From CAYLLT01 sp964548565 (GTDB lineage Bacteria > Planctomycetota > Phycisphaerae > UBA1845 > PWPN01): DNA of 64,000 nucleotides. Below are positions 32,913 to 42,414 of this stretch, piece after piece. Below the pieces are notes generated by a model, which was not told the origin of the DNA, made no database searches, and saw only the letters and a program-made list of their open reading frames with translations. The position numbers and the translations under genes are program-made. Where the stretch lies: positions 1-64,000 of the forward strand of contig CAZJTF010000001.1 in NCBI GenBank assembly GCA_964548565.1, given 5' to 3'. The first letter of the stretch is position 1, and every line of letters starts with the position of its first letter.

Positions 32913-33662
32913 ACCTTGGCCGGAAACGGTCTTGATCAGTGAAACGAGTGCCCGCAGCAGCAGACTCACAATCAGCAGGAACAGCAGCACCGCCACGCTG
33001 AACGTGATCAGCGGCCATGCCGTGCCGAACGGCCCCGTGCCCGTCTGCATGATCCGCCCGAGCAGGTACATCAGCACGCCGGAAATGAAGATCGCCCCGA
33101 GCGAGCCCCGCACGTTTCCGGTCAGCGGCGCCATCCGCACCGTCAGGCAGATCGCCAGGTACAGAAACAGGAGTTGCTGCCAGTCTCCGAGGTCCTGCGC
33201 GCGGACCACGATCACCAGGTTCTCGACGAGCGTCACACTCGCGCGAAGCAGGTCGAAGAAGTGAGGGATCGTGGTCGGCAGGGCGACCTGCTGAAGCGTA
33301 CTTTTCTCCATCCCCGCCAGCACTGACTCGCCGAAGTAACGGGCCGACCAGTAGATCGCTGCCGCGCATCCGATCATCGGCAGTAGCGCGATCAGAATCG
33401 TCCCGACCAGCGGAACCTTCGGCTTCTCCTCCGTACCGGTCTGCGGCTCACCGGAGTCGTCGTCCTTGATGAGCGCCGTGTTGTTTACCGTGCCGCCGGT
33501 GATGAGCACGCCGAGCATGTACCCGATCTGCGCGACTAGCGTCCCCGGCAAGAGGATGGAGTTCACGACCTTGGGCTGGATGAGCGAACTCCACAGCTGG
33601 TGGACGCCCATCGCGGCGAAAACGATCACGAGCAGCCAGAATGTCATGGCCGCGTATTCCAT
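32910..33662 (-). CDS. Multipass membrane protein, unknown function
   Basis: The 250-residue protein starts MEYAAMTFWLLVIVF and has six to seven hydrophobic helices. The motif LPGTLVAQIGYMLGVLITGG resembles the helix and HELGH-type region of M50-like membrane proteins, but no zinc-binding HExxH is present. An acidic loop (KDDDSGEPQTGTEEKPK) follows. AAGGAGAGG precedes the ATG. It does not clearly belong with its neighbours and I do not recognise its function. Confidence 0.65.
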   Translation of the reverse strand: MEYAAMTFWLLVIVFAAMGVHQLWSSLIQPKVVNSILLPGTLVAQIGYMLGVLITGGTVNNTALIKDDDSGEPQTGTEEKPKVPLVGTILIALLPMIGCAAAIYWSARYFGESVLAGMEKSTLQQVALPTTIPHFFDLLRASVTLVENLVIVVRAQDLGDWQQLLFLYLAICLTVRMAPLTGNVRGSLGAIFISGVLMYLLGRIMQTGTGPFGTAWPLITFSVAVLLFLLIVSLLLRALVSLIKTVSGQG

Positions 33663-33855
33663 GCGAGTCCTCTCCTTGTTTTCTCAATCGTTATCGGCCG
33701 CTCGCGGGTCCTCGTGTGAGCGGAACTGGGATTGGCGCAAGCTCAAGGTGGCGCGATACTTGTGGCATGTGCCCGGTCGCCCGGGGCAGCCCGAACGCAA
33801 GCGGGAGCCGATGTCGCGGCTCCCGCTCACAAGACCACGGCTGAGACCAATTCGG

Positions 33856-34680
33856 TCAGAGAAGTCCCTTGAGGTAATCGAGGCTGCTGGCCGCCTGATC
33901 GATCGTGCCGCACTCAACGCTCAGGCAGATCGGGCGTTCCACCTTGCGGACCAGGCGGATGACTTCTTTCCAGTCAATCACACCATCCCCGCACGCGCAG
34001 CCTACCGGTGTGCCGGTCACCTTGCCGCGCTCGGCGTCGCTCTGCTGGACGGTGATGTCCTTGGCATGCACGTGCACCAGGTGGTTGCCGACGTCCGCCA
34101 GCCACTTGTATGGATCCTGCCCGGCCAGGTACGCGTTGCCGGTGTCGAAATTGATCCCCATCGCCGGCGATTTCACCAGGTTGAAGATGCGCTCCATGCC
34201 CGCCGGCGTCCTGGTGTACTGCTGGTGCTGTTCGAGGCCGATCTTGATCCCGCGGTGCTCGGCCACGCGCGTGACTTTCGTCAGCGTGTACTTCATCAGC
34301 ACGTGGTCGGTTTCCACGTCGGTGAACTCGGCCTTGGGGCCCTCGTCCGTATTGACGACGGGCGTTCCCAGTTCGGCCGCGTAGCGGATCGCCGACGTCA
34401 GGTAGAGGACGCTCACGTCCGGGCGGCCCAGCGGGCAGTGTGCACTGATCCCCGAGCACTGCACGCCGTGCTTGCGGCACAGATCGCGCACGTCCATCGG
34501 GTCGTCAAACATCGACTGCGTATGGAAATACTGCGCTTCGCTCATCAGCTCGCGGCCCCAGTGGACCATCGGCTCGATGAACTTGTAGCCCATCTTCGCC
34601 GCCTTCTCGACGCCGACGGAAAACGGCAGATCGTGGTGGCGCACGAACTCCATGTTGATGCCGATCTGGATCTCGCCCAT
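33856..34680 (-). CDS. Sugar phosphate isomerase/epimerase (xylose isomerase-like TIM barrel)
   Basis: The 274-residue protein matches the AP endonuclease 2/xylose isomerase-like barrel: FVRHHDLPFSVGVEKAAKMG, ISAHCPLGRP, GLEQHQQYT, INFDTGNAYLAG, VHVHAKDI and LSVECGT at the metal-binding positions (Glu, Asp, His, Glu). AGGAGG sits before the chosen ATG. It diverges from the ceramidase gene and probably belongs to sugar catabolism with the oxidoreductase and rhamnosidase genes nearby. The substrate is not identifiable. Confidence 0.85.
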   Translation of the reverse strand: MGEIQIGINMEFVRHHDLPFSVGVEKAAKMGYKFIEPMVHWGRELMSEAQYFHTQSMFDDPMDVRDLCRKHGVQCSGISAHCPLGRPDVSVLYLTSAIRYAAELGTPVVNTDEGPKAEFTDVETDHVLMKYTLTKVTRVAEHRGIKIGLEQHQQYTRTPAGMERIFNLVKSPAMGINFDTGNAYLAGQDPYKWLADVGNHLVHVHAKDITVQQSDAERGKVTGTPVGCACGDGVIDWKEVIRLVRKVERPICLSVECGTIDQAASSLDYLKGLL

Positions 34681-34876
34681 TGCTGACCTCCTCTGCTGCC
34701 CGGCCATGGCACAGCGGCGGAAGGCCGGGGCTGCCGCCGGGATGATGTGTCCGTGCGCCGCATCGTAGAATCCGCCCGCCCGACGTGCAATCCACCCTGC
34801 TTGCAGCCAGCGCGAATGCGATTATGCTCGATTCGCCACCGTAAGGCTAAAAACACGTCCAGCAGGGGGTGTTCAG

Positions 34877-37084
34877 GTGCAGGCGACAAGCCAGACCCAC
34901 GCAGAGAGGCGATTCCGCATCGGGGCGGTCGCGCCGGGAGGGGCGCTCGCCCTCTGTCTTCTCGTTCTCCCGGCGCCGTCTGCCTTTGCGGCCGACACGG
35001 GCGCCGCCGCCGTATTCCGCGCGGGCGCCGCAGCCATCGACATCACGCCGCGGGAACTTCCCGTCCGCGTGTCCGGCAGCTTTCTCGAACACTCGACCAG
35101 CCAGGTCAAAGACCGCCTCCACGCCCGGTGCCTGGTGCTCGATGACGGGCGGGAGCGCGTGGCCATCGCGACTGTCGACAACTGCGTCATTCCGCAGGAT
35201 GTCTTCGACGCCGCCAAGAAGCTTGCGCACGAAGTTACCGGCATCCCGACAGACCGCATGCTGATGTCGGCCACGCACACCCACTCCGGCCCGGCACTGG
35301 ACCCGCTGCTCGGTTCCGACGGCAACCCGCAGTATCGCCAGTGGCTTCCCGGTCGCATCGCGGAATCCGTGCAGGGCGCGTTACGGAACCTGGCCCCCGC
35401 GCGGATCGGCTGGGGCGTTGTCTCCGTCCCTGAGCTCACGCATTGCCGCCAGTGGATTCGCCGCCCGGACCGCATCGACCTCGATCCCTTCGGACGTCAA
35501 ACGGTGCGGTCGATGATGCACCCCGGCTACCAGAATCCCGATTACCTCGGCCCCGCCGGCCCCGTGGATCCCGAGCTCTCGCTCGTCGCGGTGCAGTCGC
35601 GCGGGGGCAGGCCCATCGCCGTGCTCGCGAACTACTCCATGCATTACGTCGGCGCGGAGCCGCTGTCCGCGGACTACTTCGGCGCCTTCGGCGACAAGTT
35701 TGCCGCCCAGATCGGCATCGATCACACCGACCCGCCCTTCGTTGGGATGATGTCAAACGGCACCAGCGGCGACCTGCACTGGATGGACTACAACCGTCCG
35801 AAACCGGCCCAGGCGCCGACGCACCTGCAATATGCCGAACTCATCGCGAAGCATGCGGTCAGGGCTTACTCGGACATCAGGTACAGCGATCACGTGCCCC
35901 TCGCGATGCGAGAAACCGTGCTGGCCCTTGAAAACCGCCCGATCAGCGACGCCGATTTGGATGCCGCGCGCCGGCTCTTCGAAACCTTCAAGGAGCGCCA
36001 GCCGAAAACGTTGCCCGAAGTCTACGCCCTCGAGCAGCTGCGGATGAGCGAACGCCCCTCCCGGCATGAGCTGAAGCTGCAGGCGCTCCAGATCGGTGAC
36101 CTCGGCATCGCGGCCATCCCCTGTGAAGTGTTCGGCATCACCGGGCTGCAGATCAAGGCGCTCAGCCCGCTCACGCCGACCTTCACGATCGAGCTCGCCA
36201 ACGGCTACCACGGTTACATTCCGCCGCCGGCGCAGCATCCGCTCGGCGGCTACACCACGTGGCGGGCTCGTTCTGCCTGCCTGGAAGTTGATGCAGCCCC
36301 GAAAATCACCCGGGCGATCGTGAAGTTGCTCGAGGAGGTCTCCGGCCGGCCCCGTCGCACGCTCACGGATAACGATTACGGGATGACGCGGTACGCGGAG
36401 ACGGTGCTGGCGTCGAAGCCCACTGCGTACTGGCGTCTGAACGATTTTGAGGGTCCGACTGCGTCCGATGCGAGCGGCAACAACGTCGCCGCCACCTTCG
36501 AGCCGGGCGTTGTCTTCTATCTCGAGGGACCGAAGGGCGAAAGAGATGATACCAGGCGCCCGAATCGTGCCCCGCACTTCGCCGGCGGGCGTCTCGTTGC
36601 CGATATTCCGGGCCTGGGCGACGCCTACACGGTTGAACTGTGGTTCAGCAACTTCCTGCCGACGGACGCACGCGCCGTGACAGGTTACCTGCTGGCGCGC
36701 GGAGCCATCGGCGATGACGGACGGGCGGATCAGCTCGCCATTGCCGGCAAGGGCTCCGCCGAGGGCCGACTGATCTTCTGCCGGGGCGCCTCGACGGAAA
36801 ACTGCATGGAGGGGCGGACTCCGATCGCAACGAAGAAGTGGCAGCGCGTGACGCTGGTGCGCGACGGGCCGCGGCTGACCGTCTATCTCGATGGCGAGCC
36901 GCAGGCAGAGATCTCCGGCCAGGTCGGTGACCCGGCGTCCGGCGGACAGCGGCTGTTCATCGGCGGACGCGGTGACGGCACCGCGAGGTTCGAAGGCCGG
37001 ATCGACGAGGTGGCGGTCTACACCCGCGCCCTCACGCCGCAGGAACTCACCCGGCACCTCCAAGCCGCCCCGAAGATCGATTAA
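34877..37084 (+). CDS. Neutral ceramidase-like hydrolase fused to a LamG/concanavalin-type domain
   Basis: The 735-residue exported protein has a signal peptide to FAAD. The neutral/alkaline non-lysosomal ceramidase N-terminal-like domain covers about 45-480 (AAAIDITPRELPVRVSG, SATHTHSGPA, NYSMHYVGAE, MSNGTSGDLHWMDY, ANGYHGYIPPPAQH), with His residues suitable for zinc. About residues 500-735 form a LamG-type jelly roll (AYWRLNDFEGPTASDASGNN, YTVELWFSNF, RIDEVAVYTRALT). Homologues are common in planctomycetes; the true substrate may be another lipid or sugar amide. It starts at GTG. Confidence 0.85.
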   Translation: MQATSQTHAERRFRIGAVAPGGALALCLLVLPAPSAFAADTGAAAVFRAGAAAIDITPRELPVRVSGSFLEHSTSQVKDRLHARCLVLDDGRERVAIATVDNCVIPQDVFDAAKKLAHEVTGIPTDRMLMSATHTHSGPALDPLLGSDGNPQYRQWLPGRIAESVQGALRNLAPARIGWGVVSVPELTHCRQWIRRPDRIDLDPFGRQTVRSMMHPGYQNPDYLGPAGPVDPELSLVAVQSRGGRPIAVLANYSMHYVGAEPLSADYFGAFGDKFAAQIGIDHTDPPFVGMMSNGTSGDLHWMDYNRPKPAQAPTHLQYAELIAKHAVRAYSDIRYSDHVPLAMRETVLALENRPISDADLDAARRLFETFKERQPKTLPEVYALEQLRMSERPSRHELKLQALQIGDLGIAAIPCEVFGITGLQIKALSPLTPTFTIELANGYHGYIPPPAQHPLGGYTTWRARSACLEVDAAPKITRAIVKLLEEVSGRPRRTLTDNDYGMTRYAETVLASKPTAYWRLNDFEGPTASDASGNNVAATFEPGVVFYLEGPKGERDDTRRPNRAPHFAGGRLVADIPGLGDAYTVELWFSNFLPTDARAVTGYLLARGAIGDDGRADQLAIAGKGSAEGRLIFCRGASTENCMEGRTPIATKKWQRVTLVRDGPRLTVYLDGEPQAEISGQVGDPASGGQRLFIGGRGDGTARFEGRIDEVAVYTRALTPQELTRHLQAAPKID

Positions 37085-37156
37085 CCGGCCGCGCACGCGG
37101 CCTGGGCCATTCGGATGACTCGCCCGCCGGGCGCGGGCACTCTCAGGAGAAGCAAC

Positions 37157-38455
37157 ATGTCCAACGGCATCTCGCGTCGCACGTTCATGCAGTCCACCCT
37201 GGCGACCGGCGCGGCGCTGGCCGCCCTGCGCCCCGGCCTGGCCGCGCTCGGCGCCAACGACCGCATCCGCATCGGCATCATCGGAACCGGCGGACGGGGC
37301 AACGCCCACATGGCGGACCTCCAGGCGCGCAAGGACGTCGAGATCGTCGCGATCTGCGACGTGGACGACGCCCAGCTCGACCGTGGGTCGAAGAGCGCCG
37401 CCGAACTCGGCAGCCGCCCCCAGCGGTTCAAGGACTTCCGCCGCCTGATCGACATCAAGGACACCGACGCCGTCTTCATCACCGCGTGTTGCCACTGGCA
37501 CGCCATCCCGGCGATCGCCGCCATGCGGGCTGGCAAAGACATCTACCTTGAGAAACCCGCCGGCCACACCATTCACGAGTGCCGCGTGATCGCGGACGTG
37601 GCGAAGGAAACCGGCCGCATCGTCCAGATTGGCACCCAGCACCGCTCGTGCCCGCACTGGACGCACGCCGTCGAGCGCATCAAGGCCGGCGAACTCGGCC
37701 AGGTGACGGCCGCCCACGTCTGGAACGCCTGGAGCCTCAAGGAAATGGGCGGCGGCCTCGGCAATCCGCCGGACAGTGATCCGCCCGCGGGCGTCGATTA
37801 CGACATGTGGCTCGGCCCGGCGCCGAAACGCCGCTTCAACCCGGCGCGCTTCCACTTCGGATTCTACTTCTTCCAGGATTATTCCAGCGGTATGACCGTG
37901 GCGTGGGGCGTGCATCTCTTCGACGTGGTGATGTGGGCCCTGGGCTACACGGTGAAGTCAGCCGCGGCGACCGGCGGCATCTACGTCCTCAAGGACGCCC
38001 GCGACACGCCCGACACGCTGCAGGCAGTGTTCGACTGCGGCGACTTTGTCATGGATTACACGCTCAGCCAGACGAACGGCTGGCGCCAGTTCGGCGACAT
38101 GGACCATGGGATCACGTTCGTCGGCACGAAGGGCGCGCTCGAGATCAACCGCCGCGGCTACCAGGTCTACCACGAGCCCGACCGCGGCACGCGCAAGCCG
38201 TACCACACCGAGCCGGTGCAGGGCAACGACACCGTCCACCACCACGCGAACTTCTTCGACTGCATGCGCTCCCGCAAGCCCACCCACGCCGACGCCGAGG
38301 CCGGCTATGTCGGCGCCGTCCCGGGCTACCTCGCGCTCATCTCCTGGCGCGTCGGACGCATGGTCCACTGGGACACGAAAACCGGCACAATCCTGAATGA
38401 CCCCGAGGCTGCCCGTCTCCTCACCAAGGAGTACCGCGCGCCCTGGAGTCTGTAA
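37157..38455 (+). CDS. Tat-exported Gfo/Idh/MocA-family oxidoreductase
   Basis: The 432-residue protein starts with a twin-arginine signal (SRRTFMQSTLATGAALAAL). A Rossmann domain follows (RIGIIGTGGRGNAHM, VAICDVDDAQLDRG, LEKPAGHTIHEC with the conserved EKP) and then the alpha/beta domain with HLFDVVMWALG. These enzymes oxidise or reduce sugars with a tightly bound NAD(P). CAGGAGA sets the start. It lies between the ceramidase-like gene and a GH78 rhamnosidase, all on one strand, and probably acts on a released sugar in the periplasm. Confidence 0.9.
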   Translation: MSNGISRRTFMQSTLATGAALAALRPGLAALGANDRIRIGIIGTGGRGNAHMADLQARKDVEIVAICDVDDAQLDRGSKSAAELGSRPQRFKDFRRLIDIKDTDAVFITACCHWHAIPAIAAMRAGKDIYLEKPAGHTIHECRVIADVAKETGRIVQIGTQHRSCPHWTHAVERIKAGELGQVTAAHVWNAWSLKEMGGGLGNPPDSDPPAGVDYDMWLGPAPKRRFNPARFHFGFYFFQDYSSGMTVAWGVHLFDVVMWALGYTVKSAAATGGIYVLKDARDTPDTLQAVFDCGDFVMDYTLSQTNGWRQFGDMDHGITFVGTKGALEINRRGYQVYHEPDRGTRKPYHTEPVQGNDTVHHHANFFDCMRSRKPTHADAEAGYVGAVPGYLALISWRVGRMVHWDTKTGTILNDPEAARLLTKEYRAPWSL

Positions 38456-38516
38456 CAATCGACATCCGATCTGGCTCGCGTCTGCCTCCTTGCCGCCGTG
38501 GCTGGAGGAGGCGAAG

Positions 38517-41423
38517 ATGATCCGCGACATGACGTCTTCCAGGATCAACCCCGTCGAGAAAGGTGCAGGTCTCATGTTCGGAGCCTCTCTTGTTGTCCTG
38601 TCCAGCGTGACCGCCATGGCCCAGATGACTCCCGTCCAGCTGCGGTGCGAGTACCTCGTGAACCCACTTGGTCTTGACGTGCGCCAGCCCCGTCTGAGCT
38701 GGGTTCTGCAGGCGTCCGGGCGTGCGCAGGTCCAGACTGCCTACCGGATCCTCGTGGCCGACAGTCGCGACGCACTCGCGAAGGACGACGGTAACCTGTG
38801 GGACAGCGGTAAGGTCGACTCCGACGAGACCATCCACATCGCGTATGACGGCAAACCGCTCACGTCAGGCCAGACCGTCTTCTGGAAGACCCGCGTCTGG
38901 GATAAAGCCGGCGCCGAATCCCCGTGGAGCGAGCCCGCCTCCTGGCAGATGGGCCTGCTCGAGCCGGATGACTGGACGGCGAAGTGGATCGGCAAGTCCG
39001 ACACGCCGCCGAACGGCCCGCTGCCCTCGCTGCCGCCCGCGATGCTCCGCAAGGACTTCAACGTCGCGAAGCCAGTGGCCCGGGCGACCGCGTTCGTGAC
39101 TGCGCTCGGTCTCTACGAACTCCGTCTCAATGGTCAGAAGGTCGGCCAGGCGCTCCTCACGCCCGAGTGGACGGACTACGCCACCCGCGTGCAGGTCCAG
39201 GCGTACGACGTCACCCCGATGCTCAAGGAGGGTGATAACGCCGTGGGCGCGCTCCTCGCCGACGGCTGGTACGCCGGGCGCATCGGGATCTCCGTCATCC
39301 TCGGCGCCGGCGGCCAGGTACGCGGCTTCTACGGACGCTGGCCGCACCTCCGCATGCAGATGCAGATCGAGTACGCCGACGGCAGCCGCGAAACGGTGAT
39401 CACCGACGAGAGCTGGCAGTCAACGACAGACGGACCAATCCGTAAAGCGTGCATTCTCGACGGCGAAGTCTACGACGCGCAAAAGGAGCAGCCAGGTTGG
39501 GACGGGCCAGGCTTCAAGGCCGAGGGGTGGAAGTCCGCGCACATCGAGCCGTCATTCCCGGTCAAGCTCGTCGCGCAGCGGCACGACCCCATCCGCGTCA
39601 CGCAGGAGCTCAAGGCCGTCGCCGTCACGGAGCCCGCGAAAGGCATCTACGTCTTCGATTTCGGCCAGAACATCGCCGGCGCCTGCCGACTGAAGATCCA
39701 GGGCAAGGCCGGACTGAAGGTCCGCCTGCGTCACGCCGAAGTGCTGCAACCCGACGGCAACATTTACCGCGACAACCTGCGGATTCACGGCGAGCTCGGC
39801 GCGCGCCAGGAGGACGAATACACCTGCCGCGGCGAGGCCGAGGAAACGTGGGTACCGCGTTTCACCTACCACGGCTTCCGCTACGTCGAGGTCGCCGGCC
39901 TGCCGGCGAAGCCCGCTCCCGAGTTGCTCACCGGGCTGGCCTTCCACTCGGCCCCGCCGATGACCAGCGGCTTCGAGTCTTCGAGCGCGCTGCTGAACAA
40001 GCTGATGCTCAACACCGTCTGGACGCTCCGCGACAACCTGCACAGCATCCCGACCGACTGCCCGCAGCGAGACGAGCGCATGGGCTGGACGGGCGACATT
40101 CTCGCCTTCGGTCAGACCGCCTGCTTCCAGATGGACATGGCCGCGTTCCTCGCCAAGTGGCTGCAGGATCTGCGCGACGACCAGGCCAGGGACGGGCGTT
40201 TTCCTGACTTCGCCCCGCACCCCTTCGACCCGGACAAGCGTTTCAGCGGCGTACCCGCCTGGGGCGATGCCGGCGTGTTCGTGCCCTGGTACCTGTGGGT
40301 CAGCTACGGCGACAAGCGTGTCCTCGACGAGCACTACGACGCCGCCCGGCGCTGGGTCGACTGGATCCACTCGAACAACCCCGACCTCCTCTGGAAGAAC
40401 AACCGCAACAACGATTACGGCGACTGGCTCAACGGCGACACGCTCAAGCTCACCGGCTTCGGCTTCCCGGAGGGCAAGGCCCAGATGTCACCGGAGGTGG
40501 TGGGGACGGCCTTCTTCCGGCAGTCCGCGCTGCTCGTCTCGAAGATGGCCGGCATCCTCGGCCGGACGGAGGACGCCGCCCGGTACGGCAAGCTCGCCGC
40601 CGACATCAAGTCCGCGTTCAACCGGGCGTACGTGAAGGAAGACGGCACGATCGAAAACCTCGATCCGCCCAAGGACCCGAACCAGAAGCCGGTCCTCCAC
40701 GGCAACACGCAGTCCGACTACGCGCTGGCGCTCGATCTCGACCTGCTGCCGCCGGAGAAACGCCCGCTGGCCGCCAACCTGATGGTCAAGGCGATCGAGA
40801 ACTACAAGTGGCACATCTCGACGGGCTTCCACACGACGGTCCGCCTCATGAAGGAGCTCACAAAAGCCGGGCGCAACGACGTGGCCTATCGCCTGATCAA
40901 CAACCGCACGATCCCCTCGTGGGGCTATGAGATCGACCACGGCGCGACCACCATCTGGGAACGCTGGGACGGCTGGGTGGAGGGCCGCGGATTCCAGGAC
41001 CCCGGCATGAACTCGTTCAACCACTATGCGATCGGCGCGGTGGCCGAGTGGATGCTCCGGGTGATCATCGGCATCAATCCTGACGAGGACAGCCCCGCGT
41101 ACAAGCGCTTCACGCTCCGCCCGATGCCGGGGGGAGGCCTGACGTGGGCCAGGGGGCATTACGACTCGATCCGCGGCCGGATCGCCTGTGACTGGCGTAT
41201 GGAGGGCGACACGCTGCACGTCGTCGTCACGATTCCGCCGAACACCAGTGCCACAGTCTGCATCCCCGCTCGCGACCGTACCGCCGTCCAGGAAATCCCC
41301 CAGGCCGGCACGCAGAGCATGCAGGGCGTCACCTTCAAGGGTATGCAGGACGGCGCCGCCGCCTTCGAAGTCGGCTCTGGCACGTACCACTTCACCTCCG
41401 CCGGCTACAAGATCCCCGGCTGA
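38517..41423 (+). CDS. GH78 alpha-L-rhamnosidase
   Basis: The 968-residue secreted protein has the usual order of GH78: N-terminal fibronectin-like domain (LVNPLGLDVRQPRLSW), carbohydrate-binding beta domains, the (alpha/alpha)6 catalytic barrel with DCPQRDERMGWTGD near residue 520 and TTIWERWDGW near residue 830, and a C-terminal beta domain. It removes terminal L-rhamnose from plant, algal or bacterial polysaccharides. A signal peptide lies at about residues 17-36. GGAGGAGG precedes the ATG. With the neighbouring isomerase and oxidoreductase it forms a small polysaccharide-use locus. Confidence 0.92.
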   Translation: MIRDMTSSRINPVEKGAGLMFGASLVVLSSVTAMAQMTPVQLRCEYLVNPLGLDVRQPRLSWVLQASGRAQVQTAYRILVADSRDALAKDDGNLWDSGKVDSDETIHIAYDGKPLTSGQTVFWKTRVWDKAGAESPWSEPASWQMGLLEPDDWTAKWIGKSDTPPNGPLPSLPPAMLRKDFNVAKPVARATAFVTALGLYELRLNGQKVGQALLTPEWTDYATRVQVQAYDVTPMLKEGDNAVGALLADGWYAGRIGISVILGAGGQVRGFYGRWPHLRMQMQIEYADGSRETVITDESWQSTTDGPIRKACILDGEVYDAQKEQPGWDGPGFKAEGWKSAHIEPSFPVKLVAQRHDPIRVTQELKAVAVTEPAKGIYVFDFGQNIAGACRLKIQGKAGLKVRLRHAEVLQPDGNIYRDNLRIHGELGARQEDEYTCRGEAEETWVPRFTYHGFRYVEVAGLPAKPAPELLTGLAFHSAPPMTSGFESSSALLNKLMLNTVWTLRDNLHSIPTDCPQRDERMGWTGDILAFGQTACFQMDMAAFLAKWLQDLRDDQARDGRFPDFAPHPFDPDKRFSGVPAWGDAGVFVPWYLWVSYGDKRVLDEHYDAARRWVDWIHSNNPDLLWKNNRNNDYGDWLNGDTLKLTGFGFPEGKAQMSPEVVGTAFFRQSALLVSKMAGILGRTEDAARYGKLAADIKSAFNRAYVKEDGTIENLDPPKDPNQKPVLHGNTQSDYALALDLDLLPPEKRPLAANLMVKAIENYKWHISTGFHTTVRLMKELTKAGRNDVAYRLINNRTIPSWGYEIDHGATTIWERWDGWVEGRGFQDPGMNSFNHYAIGAVAEWMLRVIIGINPDEDSPAYKRFTLRPMPGGGLTWARGHYDSIRGRIACDWRMEGDTLHVVVTIPPNTSATVCIPARDRTAVQEIPQAGTQSMQGVTFKGMQDGAAAFEVGSGTYHFTSAGYKIPG

Positions 41424-41433
41424 CACTGATGTG

Positions 41434-41454
41434 GGAAGTGCGAAGTGAGAAGTG
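41434..41454. repeat. Three heptamers of NGAAGTG
   Basis: Units ggaagtg, cgaagtg and agaagtg follow in perfect 7-base register directly after the rhamnosidase gene. The same period as the two larger elements, with a third heptamer sequence. Confidence 0.6.
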
Positions 41455-41684
41455 CCCCCGTTCCAGTAGCGTCCGCCCCCCATGGCGGACGCAAAGGTCC
41501 GGAGGTGTCATCCCGTCTGCGCGGCCGAAGTCACAAGCAGAAGGCCGGGGACAACCGCCCAGGGTGCCGCCAGTGCCCTCAGCGACGGTCAGCCAGCCGC
41601 TGCGGTGCGAATTTCGCGCCGCCTCACGTATTTCCGGACCAGTATCAGGCACCTGCACCACCACCTGGCCTGATCCCTCTCATA

Positions 41685-41714
41685 TTGAGGCGGCTCCGCA
41701 AGGTGCGCTATAAT
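41685..41714 (+). promoter_or_regulatory. Promoter of the VapBC-type module
   Basis: TTGAGG and a perfect TATAAT are separated by 18 bases, 27 bases before the antitoxin ATG. Confidence 0.6.
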
Positions 41715-41741
41715 GAGGCAGGTTCGTCGGTGGAGTACGTC

Positions 41742-41963
41742 ATGAGCCACGTGGAAGCCGTCTTTCGAGGTGGTGTGTTTGAACCGCTCACTCCGGTCGA
41801 TCTTCGCGAGAACCAGCGGGTTTGCCTCAGTTTTGAACAGGCTTCTGCCCAGGATCCACAGCGCTGGCTTGATCAGGTGAGAAGGCTCCATGCCGCTTTA
41901 GCCAGGCGACCCCGGCCCTTCCCCGACAGCACCCCTGATATCGCAGCAGATCGCCAGCGATGA
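41742..41963 (+). CDS. Antitoxin of a type II module (DUF104/AF2212-like)
   Basis: The 73-residue protein begins MSHVEAVFRGGVFEPLTPVDL and continues ENQRVCLSF, the short beta-hairpin pattern of AF2212/PG0164-type antitoxins that pair with PIN toxins. The C-terminal half is charged and would wrap the toxin. GGTGGAG precedes the ATG. Its stop overlaps the toxin start (ATGA). It should neutralise the toxin and repress its own promoter; the gap upstream has an inverted repeat, but not next to the -10. Confidence 0.8.
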   Translation: MSHVEAVFRGGVFEPLTPVDLRENQRVCLSFEQASAQDPQRWLDQVRRLHAALARRPRPFPDSTPDIAADRQR

Positions 41964-42394
41964 GTGACCTTGTGATCGACAGCAGCGTCGTTGCCAAATG
42001 GATTCTGCCCGAGTCTGACTCCGAGCAGGCACAGCGAATTCTTGCCGAGTCAGCCAAGGCCGCTGACCGCCTGGTCGTGCTTGACCTTGCCTTTTCCGAA
42101 GTAGTCAACGTGATATGGAAACGGTATCGGCAGCAGCTGATCACTGAGGACGAAACCCGCGCACTGCTTGAGGCCCTCGAAAGCTGCCCGTTACAGGTGG
42201 AGTCCGCTCGTCCATTGCTCGCGCCGGCGCTCGCGATTGCAGTCAAATATGACCGCGCAATTTATGATGCGCTGTTTGTCGCACTCGCGCAGAAGCTGCA
42301 GGCCGTCGGCATCACGGCCGACGAACCGCTGTTCAACACGATCCACGGCGACTTCCCCACCATCGTCCTCCTGCGAAACTGGCGTTCACAATAG
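41960..42394 (+). CDS. vapC: PIN-domain ribonuclease toxin, VapC type
   Basis: The 144-residue protein has the PIN-domain acidic residues: Asp7 in LVIDSSV, Glu47 in AFSEVVNVI, Asp103 in AIYDALFVALA and Asp121 in GITADEPLF. VapC toxins cleave initiator tRNA or rRNA when freed from the antitoxin. It overlaps the antitoxin gene and is complete, so the module is probably functional, unlike the decayed one near 27.3 kb. It sits between the rhamnosidase and the minus-strand surface cluster. Confidence 0.9.
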   Translation: MSDLVIDSSVVAKWILPESDSEQAQRILAESAKAADRLVVLDLAFSEVVNVIWKRYRQQLITEDETRALLEALESCPLQVESARPLLAPALAIAVKYDRAIYDALFVALAQKLQAVGITADEPLFNTIHGDFPTIVLLRNWRSQ

Positions 42395-42414
42395 GACTTC
42401 GGTGTCGAAGGCGG

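Larger units (their letters stand above)
41424..41741. other. Intergenic stretch with hairpin between the rhamnosidase and VapBC
   Basis: This gap has three heptamers at its left end, a perfect 9-base inverted repeat (GCGTCCGCC at 41469-41477 and GGCGGACGC at 41484-41492, no T tract) and the vapBC promoter at its right end. No gene is convincing in the middle. Confidence 0.5.

Noticed and set aside
32910..33662. The membrane protein as an M50 metalloprotease
   Set aside because: The helix pattern is suggestive but there is no HExxH.
35753..37915. A 720-codon open frame on the minus strand opposite the ceramidase and Gfo/Idh genes
   Set aside because: It is opposite well-supported genes, and its composition is that of a GC-rich shadow frame.
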